Shown here: positions 1-5,772 of the stretch, piece by piece
Position numbering within the stretch: position 1 is the first letter of the stretch
Layout of the letters: every line of letters starts with the position of its first letter
From: Gammaproteobacteria bacterium
Lineage (GTDB): Bacteria; Pseudomonadota; Gammaproteobacteria; SZUA-152
Length of the DNA stretch: 5,897 nucleotides
Assembly (NCBI GenBank): GCA_024762755.1
Contig: JANTGX010000147.1
Span: 1 to 5,897, forward strand
Reading direction: 5' to 3'
The notes under the pieces: generated by a model
Databases searched by the model: none
The model's input: the letters and a program-made list of their open reading frames with translations, nothing else
What the model was told of the DNA's origin: nothing
Position numbers and translations under genes: made by a program

Positions 1-569
1 TCGGGCTGCTGGGTGCGGGCGTGGCAGCGGGGCTGGTGGTGGCGCTGAACTCGGGGCCATGGATCTGGCTGATCGGCCTGACAGGCGTGCTGCTGGCCTG
101 GTTCTACTCGGCGCCCCCCTGCCTTTCCTGTCATGGACTTGGCGACATCGTCATCGCCACCTGCTTCGGTGTCCTGCCGGTGGTCGGCACCCTATATGCC
201 CTGACCGGTGTACTCGATCCCGTGGCGCTCTGGCTCGGCTTGGCGATCGGCTGTTTCGTTGCCGCCATCCTGTGGGTCAACTCGGTGCCCGACATCGAGG
301 CCGATCGCTGCGCGGGCAAACTTACGCTTCCGGCGCGACTGGGAGAGCGGCTCGCCCTGCGCCTGCATGGCCTGTGGTTCGTGGCGGGGTTCCTGGCGAT
401 CCTCGCCGCGCCTCTGCCCGACGCCGCCGCCCCGGTGTTGCTGGCCGCGATTCCTGCCGGCGTTGCCGCCTCGGCCGCCTGGAAGGGAAGGCTGATGCCA
501 GCGATTCCGCTGACCATCATGACCCATGCAATGGTCTGCGTGCTGCTGGCCCTTGACTTTTTGTTCTAA
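1..569 (+). CDS. UbiA-superfamily prenyltransferase, C-terminal part (5' end outside window)
   Basis: The reading frame is open from base 3 to the TAA at 567-569, giving 188 residues; the true start lies upstream of the window. The GTG at 21 is an internal valine codon, not a convincing start. The protein is an integral membrane enzyme of the family that transfers a polyprenyl chain from its diphosphate to an aromatic acceptor. Seen: the motif FYSAPP (visible residues 34-39) followed by HGLGD, and the second aspartate-rich motif N93-x3-D97-x3-D101 followed by GKLTLPARLG, which binds Mg-diphosphate in this family. Several hydrophobic helices flank them, and the protein ends in a hydrophobic LLALDFLF. 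The first Asp-rich motif must lie upstream. YSAPP and GLGD resemble MenA-like enzymes more than the 4-hydroxybenzoate enzyme UbiA, so quinone biosynthesis is plausible, but the acceptor cannot be assigned. It converges on the ABC operon with only four bases between stop codons. Confidence 0.88.
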   Translation, partial: GLLGAGVAAGLVVALNSGPWIWLIGLTGVLLAWFYSAPPCLSCHGLGDIVIATCFGVLPVVGTLYALTGVLDPVALWLGLAIGCFVAAILWVNSVPDIEADRCAGKLTLPARLGERLALRLHGLWFVAGFLAILAAPLPDAAAPVLLAAIPAGVAASAAWKGRLMPAIPLTIMTHAMVCVLLALDFLF

Positions 570-573
570 TCAT

Positions 574-1689
574 TCAGTACATCCGGTGCCGTGCCAGCCA
601 GTCGGCGGCGAGCAGGCTGATGCCGCCGATCAGGGCCATGGGCCAGTATTGGTGCAGCAGCAGGCTGGCATCGGCGCCTTCCAGGAACACGCTGCGCACT
701 ATCACCAAGGCGTAGCGCAACGGATCGAGGTAACTCAGCCATTGCACCACCTCGGGCATATTGGCGATGGGGGTGGCGAAACCAGAGAGGATGACCGCCG
801 GGATCAGGAACAGGAAGGCGCCTAGCAGTGCCTGTTGCTGGGTGACCGATATCGCGGAGATCATCAGTCCCACGCCCACTATCGAAAGCAGGAATAACAG
901 CAGTCCGAAGTAGAGAGCGCCGAGGCTCCCGCGCAATGGTACTTCAAACCACAGCACAGCCACCGCGATGATGAAGGTTGCTTCCAGCAGGCCTATCAGG
1001 AGTCCTGGCACAGACTTTCCCACGAGGATCTGCCACGGGTTCAGGGGAGTCACCAGCAGTTGGTCGAAGGTCCCGGCCTCGCGTTCCCGGGCGATCGACA
1101 GGGCGGTCACCACCAGGGTCACCACCAGCAACAGGAGGCCGACGATGCCGGGCACGATGAACCAGCGCGACGCCAGGTTTGCATTGTGCCAGGCGCGCAC
1201 CTTCAGCACGGCCGGTAGCGGCGGCCCATTGTGACGCGCAGCCACCTCCTGGTCGAACTCGATCAGGATGTTGCGTAGATAGCCCAGCGCAATCAAGGCG
1301 CTATTCGAGTTGCGCCCATCGAGTATCGCCTGCAGCGGCGCGCTGCGCCCCTGTTCTAAGTTGCGCGAGAAGTCGGAACGAAAGCTCAAGGCCAGCATCG
1401 CCTTGCGCTCGTCGACCAACCGACGTAGGTGGCCTTCCGACTCGACTTCGCCTATCAGGTGGAAGGCGGGAGAGCCCTCGACGCGTGCCAGAAGTTGCCG
1501 TGACAGGGCCCCGCGATCGGGGTTGTATACCGCCACCGGTACGTCGTTGAGGTCGAAAGTGGCGCCGTAACCGAATACCAGCAATTGGATAATGGGTGGC
1601 CCTATAAGGACGAAACGGCTGCGGGGGTCGCGCAGCAGCGCGAGAAACTCCTTGCGGATCAGCGCCAGCAGTTGCAGTAGTGCGTTCAT
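574..1689 (-). CDS. ybhR: ABC-2 type exporter permease, YbhR-like
   Basis: A 371-residue inner-membrane permease subunit, the last gene of the operon. It starts at the ATG whose first base is 1689, overlapping the ybhS stop as ATGA; the frame stays open far upstream, but that stretch lies inside ybhS in another frame. An N-terminal helix (about 25-43) is followed by a roughly 130-residue extracytoplasmic domain with DGRNSNSA at 124-131, which I recall as conserved in E. coli YbhR (368 aa). A five-helix C-terminal core follows (about 178-199, 225-248, 254-280, 287-305, 345-363). The ABC-2 coupling segment REREAGTFDQLLVTPL (201-216) after the second helix is where the ATPase should dock. It should pair with YbhS as a heterodimeric channel powered by YbhF. 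E. coli relatives are linked to drug and cation export, but the substrate here is unknown. No strong Shine-Dalgarno is seen (AAGGCG lies too far upstream), so translational coupling is likely. Confidence 0.93.
   Translation of the reverse strand: MNALLQLLALIRKEFLALLRDPRSRFVLIGPPIIQLLVFGYGATFDLNDVPVAVYNPDRGALSRQLLARVEGSPAFHLIGEVESEGHLRRLVDERKAMLALSFRSDFSRNLEQGRSAPLQAILDGRNSNSALIALGYLRNILIEFDQEVAARHNGPPLPAVLKVRAWHNANLASRWFIVPGIVGLLLLVVTLVVTALSIAREREAGTFDQLLVTPLNPWQILVGKSVPGLLIGLLEATFIIAVAVLWFEVPLRGSLGALYFGLLLFLLSIVGVGLMISAISVTQQQALLGAFLFLIPAVILSGFATPIANMPEVVQWLSYLDPLRYALVIVRSVFLEGADASLLLHQYWPMALIGGISLLAADWLARHRMY
602..629. repeat. Inverted repeat near the convergent gene ends
   Basis: TCGGCGGC (602-609) and GCCGCCGA (622-629) are perfect 8-bp arms around a 12-base loop. 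They lie in the last codons of ybhR and about 33 bases past the prenyltransferase stop on the + strand. A hairpin could form in either transcript, but no T-run follows on the + strand, so this is not a classic intrinsic terminator. Its position is the only reason to suspect a role in ending the rightward transcript. Confidence 0.35.
1105..1128. repeat. Perfect 12-bp tandem duplication inside ybhR
   Basis: GGTCACCACCAG occurs twice back to back (1105-1116 and 1117-1128). On the coding strand the copies encode LVVT-LVVT, residues 188-195, within the second membrane helix of the YbhR-like permease. The repeat is in frame and adds no obvious extra length compared with my recollection of E. coli YbhR. 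Confidence 0.85.
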
Positions 1690-2819
1690 GCGATGCGCTT
1701 GTTCGCCTTGCGCCGGATGATGGCCATAAAGATCAGCAGCATCAATGCCATGGCGCCCAGGTTGGGCAGGATCACCGGCCAGATGTCCCCGGCCAGAAAC
1801 AGGGTCTGTGCAATGGCCACGAAGTAGCGGGCCGGCACCAGGTAGGTGATCACCTGGATGGGCGCGGGCATCGAGCCGATGTCGAAGATGAAACCCGAGA
1901 GGATGAAGGCTGGCAGGAAGGTCACGATGATGGCGATCTGTCCGGCCACGAACTGGTTCTTGGCCACGATGGAGATCAGCAGGCCCATCGCCAGTGCCAC
2001 CAGCATGAACAGGGCGCTCGCCAGAAACAACGTGGCAAAGGACCCGTGCAGCGGTACCTGGAACAGCCATAGCGCCAGGGCGACCGTCAACAGCATGCCG
2101 AACATGCCCAATACGAAATAGGGAATCAGCTTGCCGGCCAGCACCTCGGGGATACGCAGCGGGGTGGCCATCATCGCCTCCATGGTGCCGCGTTCCCATT
2201 CGCGTGCGATCACCATCGAGGTAAGCAGCGAGCCGATCAGGGTCATGATGATGGCAATCAGGCCGGGTACCAGAAAATAGCGGCTGTTTACCGCCGGGTT
2301 GAACCACACCCGTTGCTCGAGTTGTACAGGTGCGTCGAGTTTGTGACCCTGGGCGCGGGCATATTTTTCCAGCCACCCGAACCAGACACCCTGGATGTAG
2401 CCGCCGGTGATGCGTGCCTGGTTGGCATCGATACCGTTGACCAGCACCCCGATAGGGGCGGGGCCGGGTTGTTGGAGCCGTCGGCTGAAGTTGTTGCGCA
2501 GCCAGATGATGCCATCCAGGCGCCGCTCGGTGAGCGCCTGCTGAGCTGGTTGAATGTCTCGGTAGTAATGGGGCTGAAAGAAGCGAGAGCGCACGAAGGC
2601 ACCGGCGAGGTCTCGACTCTGGTCGTCCATGTGCTCGATCACCAGTCCCAGACGGATGTCCTTGGCGTCCAGCGAAACCCCATAGCCGAACAGGAACAGC
2701 AGCACCACCGGAAGAACGAACGCAATGGCGATGCTGGAAGGGTCACGCAGGATCTGCAGCCATTCCTTGCGCACCATGCCGTGCAGGCGCCGCCTGCTGT
2801 CTCTTCCAGGCAGGTTCAT
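1686..2819 (-). CDS. ybhS: ABC-2 type exporter permease, YbhS-like
   Basis: A 377-residue inner-membrane permease, the same length I recall for E. coli YbhS. The start is the ATG at 2819, which overlaps the ybhF stop as ATGA and has GGGAGG seven bases upstream. Seen in order: a cytoplasmic start with VRKEWLQILRDPSS (16-29), typical of ABC-2 permeases; a first helix (about 29-47); a periplasmic domain (about 48-180) containing WFNPAVNSRYFLVPG at its end (172-186); then five helices (about 183-203, 231-253, 262-285, 290-312, 346-368). The coupling motif AREWERGTMEAMMATPL spans 205-221. Conserved late motifs are LSGFIFDIGSMP (307-318) and PARYF (329-333). It is a paralogue of the downstream permease, and the pair likely makes one heterodimeric export channel. 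The last bases overlap the start of ybhR. The transported substrate cannot be read from the sequence. Confidence 0.95.
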   Translation of the reverse strand: MNLPGRDSRRRLHGMVRKEWLQILRDPSSIAIAFVLPVVLLFLFGYGVSLDAKDIRLGLVIEHMDDQSRDLAGAFVRSRFFQPHYYRDIQPAQQALTERRLDGIIWLRNNFSRRLQQPGPAPIGVLVNGIDANQARITGGYIQGVWFGWLEKYARAQGHKLDAPVQLEQRVWFNPAVNSRYFLVPGLIAIIMTLIGSLLTSMVIAREWERGTMEAMMATPLRIPEVLAGKLIPYFVLGMFGMLLTVALALWLFQVPLHGSFATLFLASALFMLVALAMGLLISIVAKNQFVAGQIAIIVTFLPAFILSGFIFDIGSMPAPIQVITYLVPARYFVAIAQTLFLAGDIWPVILPNLGAMALMLLIFMAIIRRKANKRIA

Positions 2820-4555
2820 GCGGCGGCCTCCCGTCGAGAGACCAGCGCGATGAAGGCATCCTCCATGGACGGCACGGGGTGTTGCGGATCACGCTCTCCC
2901 TCGCGGATCTCGCGCGGCGTCCCTTCGGCCAGCACCTCGCCCTCGGCCATGATCACCAGGCGGTCGCAGTAGTTGGCCTCCTCCATGAAATGGGTCGTGA
3001 CCAGAACGGTGATGCCCGCCTCGGCGAGGGCGTTGGTGCGGGCCCAGAATTCGCGCCGCGCGATCGGGTCGACGCCCGAGGTGGGCTCGTCCAGGAACAG
3101 GATCTGCGGCTCGTGCATCAGCGCGGCGGCAAAGGCCAGGCGCTGCTTGTGGCCCAGCGACAGCTCCCCGGTGTTGCGCCGCGCCAGCGGCCGCAGCTCG
3201 AAGTTGTCCAGCGCCCAATCGACCCGCTCGCTCTGGCGTTTGCCATGCAGGCCATAGGCGGCGGCGAAGAAGCGCAGATTCTGCAACACCGTGAGATTGG
3301 CGTACAGGGAGAACTTCTGCGCCATGTAGCCAATGCGGGCGCGTGCCTGGGCGGCGGCATGGCGCAGGTCGTGCCCGGCCACCGAGAGGTGCCCGTCACT
3401 CGCCGGCAACAGGCCGCAGAGCATGCGGAAAGTGGTGGACTTGCCGGCGCCGTTGGCGCCCAGCAGGCCGAAGACCTCGCCCTGTCGGACCTCGAAGCTG
3501 ATTCCCTTCACCGCCACGAAGTCACCGAAACGCCTTACCACATGATCGGCACGAATGACCACCTCGTCCCTTGCGTCCGCGCTCGCTGGCTCGAGCTGCG
3601 GCATCTGGGGTGGCTGCTCGTCCGGTGAGCGCAGCAACCGGATGAAGGCGTCCTCGAAGCGTGGTGTCACCGGCTGGAAGTCGAGGGCGGGCCCTTGCGC
3701 GCCCAACAGGTCGGTGGGCAGGGGTTGGTCCGGCCAGCGAACGACCCGGAGATGCTCTCCCTCCACCAGGGCGTCGGCGATCGCAGCCTGTGCCTGTAGG
3801 TCGCGCTGCAGGCGCCGTGCAGAAACCCCCGGCGGTACCTCCAGGACGAAGCAGTCACCCTTCAGCGGCTCGCTGAAAACGGCCGGACAGTCGATACCCA
3901 GCAGCCGTCCCTGATGCAGCAGTGCGACCCGGTCGCAGCGCTCGGCCTCGTCCAGATAGGCGGTACTCAGCAGCACGCTCATGCCGTGGTCCCGCACCTG
4001 GCGGTAGACGATTTGCCACAGTTCGCGCCGTGACACCGGGTCCACGCCGACCGTGGGCTCGTCCAGCAGCAACAGTTCGGGTTCGCGCAACAGCGCGCAG
4101 GCGAGCCCCAGTTTCTGCTTCATGCCGCCGGAGAGCTTGCCGGCCAGGCGCTTGCGGAAGGGCGCCAGGCCGGTCATGTGCATCAATTCGTCGTAGCGCG
4201 CCGCGCGCCGCGCAGACGGCAGGCCCTGCAGGTCGGCGTACAGGTCCAGGTTCTCCTGCACGCTCAGGTCCTCGTACAGGCCGAAACGCTGCGGCATGTA
4301 GCCGATACGCGACTGCACTGCCACCGGCTCGGCCACCGCATCGACCCCCAGTACCTCGATATGCCCTTCATCGGGCAGCAGCAGCGCCGCAGCGAGCCGC
4401 ATCAGGGTGGTCTTGCCGGCACCGTCCGGGCCGATCAGGCCGGTGACTTCGCCCTGGCGTACCGCGAGGTCGACGCCGTCCAGGGCGGTTGTCGTCGCTT
4501 CACCGCTGCCGAAGCGACGGACAACCCCCTGCAGTTGCAGGACCAGGTCTCCCAT
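2816..4555 (-). CDS. ybhF: Fused two-domain ABC exporter ATPase, YbhF-like
   Basis: A 579-residue cytoplasmic ATPase with two nucleotide-binding domains in one chain; E. coli YbhF is about 578. NBD1: Walker A GPDGAGKT (42-49), Q-loop Q89, signature LSGGM (141-145), Walker B ending D165-E166, D-loop VGVDP; the usual switch histidine is alanine (A199, in STAYLDEAE). NBD2: Walker A GANGAGKS (366-373), Q413, signature LSLGH (465-469, Leu for Gly), D489-E490, switch H522. Each half ends in a similar tail, FEDAFI (300-305) and MEDAFI (564-569), supporting internal duplication. It should energise the YbhS/YbhR channel. The ATG at 4555 is chosen because it lies one base after the ybhG stop and directly before the first NBD strand, matching the family start. 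The open frame runs further upstream to 5059 but there it is a shadow of ybhG. Its stop overlaps the ybhS start as ATGA. Confidence 0.95.
   Translation of the reverse strand: MGDLVLQLQGVVRRFGSGEATTTALDGVDLAVRQGEVTGLIGPDGAGKTTLMRLAAALLLPDEGHIEVLGVDAVAEPVAVQSRIGYMPQRFGLYEDLSVQENLDLYADLQGLPSARRAARYDELMHMTGLAPFRKRLAGKLSGGMKQKLGLACALLREPELLLLDEPTVGVDPVSRRELWQIVYRQVRDHGMSVLLSTAYLDEAERCDRVALLHQGRLLGIDCPAVFSEPLKGDCFVLEVPPGVSARRLQRDLQAQAAIADALVEGEHLRVVRWPDQPLPTDLLGAQGPALDFQPVTPRFEDAFIRLLRSPDEQPPQMPQLEPASADARDEVVIRADHVVRRFGDFVAVKGISFEVRQGEVFGLLGANGAGKSTTFRMLCGLLPASDGHLSVAGHDLRHAAAQARARIGYMAQKFSLYANLTVLQNLRFFAAAYGLHGKRQSERVDWALDNFELRPLARRNTGELSLGHKQRLAFAAALMHEPQILFLDEPTSGVDPIARREFWARTNALAEAGITVLVTTHFMEEANYCDRLVIMAEGEVLAEGTPREIREGERDPQHPVPSMEDAFIALVSRREAAA
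2827..2832 (-). promoter_or_regulatory. Ribosome binding site for ybhS inside the ybhF 3' end
   Basis: On the - strand GGGAGG lies seven bases before the ybhS ATG, inside the last codons of ybhF. It supports the ATGA-overlapping start and suggests ybhS is loaded strongly as well as by coupling; the ybhF and ybhR starts lack a comparable site. Confidence 0.7.
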
Positions 4556-4556
4556 A

Positions 4557-5588
4557 TCACCGGGCGCAGCGTTCGGGGCCTTGCGGTCCGGCCTCGGCGG
4601 GCTGTTGCAGATCCAGCTCCACGGTGGCCGGCATCCCCAAGCGTAGTTCACCCTGGGGATTGCAGGCAAAGACGCGCGTCTCGTATACCAGGCGGGTACG
4701 CAGTTCGGGTGTTTCGACGTTCTTGGGGGTGAACTCGGCGGTGGGGGAGATGAAGCCCACCCAGCCCTGGTAGTCCTTGCCGGGGAAACTGTCGGTACGT
4801 ATGAATGCCGCCATGCCCGGCTTGACTCGCCCCAGCTCGCGCTCGGGCAGATAGGCGCGTACCCAGACGGGTGAGCTACGCGCCAGGCTGAGCACCGGGT
4901 TCTGTGGGGTGACGAAATCACCGGGCTCGGCGAGGCGATCGCGCACCACGCCGTCGTAGGGCGCTTTGAGAACCGCGTCCGCCAGTCGCTGTGCGGCCAA
5001 TGCCATTGACGCGCGGGCAGCGGCGGCTTCAGCGCGTGCCGCGGCGATATCTTCGACACGGGGCCCGATCTGCAGCAGTTTCAGGTCCTGGCGCGCGGCA
5101 TTCAATTCAGATTCGGCGGCCTCGGCGTTGGCGTGTGCCAGTTCCACCTCCTCGGCCGAGGTGAGCTTGCGCTTGACCAGTGACTGCAGCCGATGCCAGG
5201 TATCGCGCGCGGCGCGTGCCCGTGCCTGAGCGGCCGCGACCTTGGCCTCTGCGGCGGCGATCTCTTCGGGGCGCGACCCGGCGAGCAGCTTCTCCAGCTG
5301 GGCCTGCCGGGCCTGCACCTGCGCCTTGGCCTGTTCCAGTGCCAGTCTGAGCAGATCAGTGTCCAGGCGAGCCAGGACCTGGTCCGCCTTTACCCGGTCG
5401 CCTTCCTCCACCAGGATCTGGGCCAGGTGTTCACTGCCGTTGAAGGCCAGACGCGCCTCGCGGATCTCCACATTGCCATAAAGGGTGAGGTGAGATGCGT
5501 CGGTGGGTTCTGTGCCGTTGGCGTTCCAGTACCAGAGGCCGGCGGCGATAGCCAGGATGAGGATCAGGGCCAACAGGGGACGAGGCAT
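4557..5588 (-). CDS. ybhG: HlyD-family periplasmic adaptor (membrane fusion protein), YbhG-like
   Basis: A 343-residue adaptor expected to be anchored in the inner membrane and to bridge the exporter to the periplasm or an outer-membrane duct. The N-terminus has one basic residue and a hydrophobic helix (about 4-21), with no lipobox cysteine. Then follow a first lipoyl-like half (about 35-76, with LTLYGNVEIR and VEEGDRVKADQVL), a long alanine-rich coiled-coil hairpin (about 78-205), the second lipoyl half (LKAPYDGVVRDRLAEPGD, 207-224) and a beta-barrel region (VWVRAYLPERELGRVKPG, 241-258; ISPTAEFTPKNVETPELRT, 280-298). The last motif matches what I recall of E. coli YbhG. The start is secure: an in-frame TGA lies four codons upstream of the ATG and no other start codon falls between. 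It is the first gene of the operon; ybhF begins one base after its stop. Two cysteines, C309 and C341, are late in the chain; C341 is in a short tail. Confidence 0.94.
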   Translation of the reverse strand: MPRPLLALILILAIAAGLWYWNANGTEPTDASHLTLYGNVEIREARLAFNGSEHLAQILVEEGDRVKADQVLARLDTDLLRLALEQAKAQVQARQAQLEKLLAGSRPEEIAAAEAKVAAAQARARAARDTWHRLQSLVKRKLTSAEEVELAHANAEAAESELNAARQDLKLLQIGPRVEDIAAARAEAAAARASMALAAQRLADAVLKAPYDGVVRDRLAEPGDFVTPQNPVLSLARSSPVWVRAYLPERELGRVKPGMAAFIRTDSFPGKDYQGWVGFISPTAEFTPKNVETPELRTRLVYETRVFACNPQGELRLGMPATVELDLQQPAEAGPQGPERCAR

Positions 5589-5596
5589 GGGGCAGA

Positions 5597-5601
5597 CTCA
5601 C
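5597..5601 (-). promoter_or_regulatory. Weak ribosome binding site for ybhG
   Basis: On the - strand GTGAG lies eight bases before the ybhG ATG. It is a partial Shine-Dalgarno match. The start does not depend on it, because the in-frame TGA at 5600-5598 leaves this ATG as the only start. Confidence 0.4.
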
Positions 5602-5759
5602 AGCTTGCAGGTCGGAGTTGGAGAATAACACGAGGGAGGTATAGGCTACAGGCGGTCTCTGAACGGTTGGTGCCTTGCAGCGGGAATATTGCATTGCAGT
5701 CTATTCGCGCCAGAATTCGTCAGAGCTTCCGAGGCGGCACGAGGCCGTCCCGAAACCAC

Positions 5760-5765
5760 AGAGGA
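5760..5765 (+). promoter_or_regulatory. Ribosome binding site for the lysine-rich gene
   Basis: AGAGGA lies seven bases before the ATG at 5773. This good match and spacing is the main evidence that the short open frame at the right edge is a real gene start. Confidence 0.7.
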
Positions 5766-5772
5766 TCAAAAC

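Larger units (their letters stand above)
574..5588 (-). other. ybhGFSR-type exporter operon
   Basis: Four genes on one strand in the order adaptor, fused ATPase, permease, permease, the same order and near-same lengths I recall for E. coli ybhG-ybhF-ybhS-ybhR. Junctions are TGA-T-ATG (ybhG/ybhF), ATGA (ybhF/ybhS) and ATGA (ybhS/ybhR). Such junctions imply a single transcript and translational coupling, which would help fixed stoichiometry of the complex. The operon contains every inner-membrane part of a tripartite exporter but no TolC-type outer-membrane gene. No internal promoter or terminator is obvious, and after the last gene only four bases separate it from the convergent prenyltransferase stop. 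Confidence 0.9.
5589..5772. promoter_or_regulatory. Divergent intergenic region between ybhG and the lysine-rich gene
   Basis: This 184-bp stretch is the only sizeable non-coding gap and must hold the promoters for the operon (leftward) and probably for the rightward lysine-rich gene. It is more AT-rich in the middle (about 5680-5720) than the flanking genes. TTGCAG occurs three times on the + strand, at 5605-5610, 5675-5680 and 5694-5699; the last two start 19 bases apart. The 5675 copy could be a -35 box with TCTATT (5700-5705) as a poor -10 at 19-base spacing. Leftward, TATACC near 5637-5642 is a weak -10 without a good -35. I see no convincing consensus promoter, operator palindrome or riboswitch, so the regulatory role is inferred from gene orientation. 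Confidence 0.55.

Noticed and set aside
602..629. Intrinsic terminator for the prenyltransferase
   Set aside because: The stem is good but has a 12-base loop and no following T-run, and it is also constrained by ybhR codons, so it is kept only as an inverted repeat.
1690..2376. Extension of the ybhR frame 229 codons upstream
   Set aside because: It is the antiphase reading of ybhS; the permease N-terminus (an LIRKEFLALLRDP-type start) begins at the ATG at 1689.
2879..3628. 249-codon open frame on the + strand opposite ybhF, and similar long + strand frames at 2313-2972, 1680-2072 and 4178-4732
   Set aside because: These are antisense shadows of the ABC genes produced by high GC content; their translations are low-complexity His/Gln/Gly/Arg-rich with no recognisable domain.
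4556..5059. Extension of the ybhF frame 168 codons upstream of its ATG
   Set aside because: The stretch lies wholly inside ybhG in another frame, resembles no family, and the NBD begins right at the ATG at 4555 next to the ybhG stop.
5431..5694. 87-codon - strand open frame spanning the ybhG start
   Set aside because: Its 3' half is an out-of-frame reading of ybhG and the rest lies in the intergenic region; no domain and no good ribosome binding site were seen.
5675..5705. Sigma-70 promoter for the lysine-rich gene (TTGCAG / TCTATT)
   Set aside because: The 19-base spacing and weak -10 make it too poor to annotate separately; it is mentioned only within the intergenic entry.
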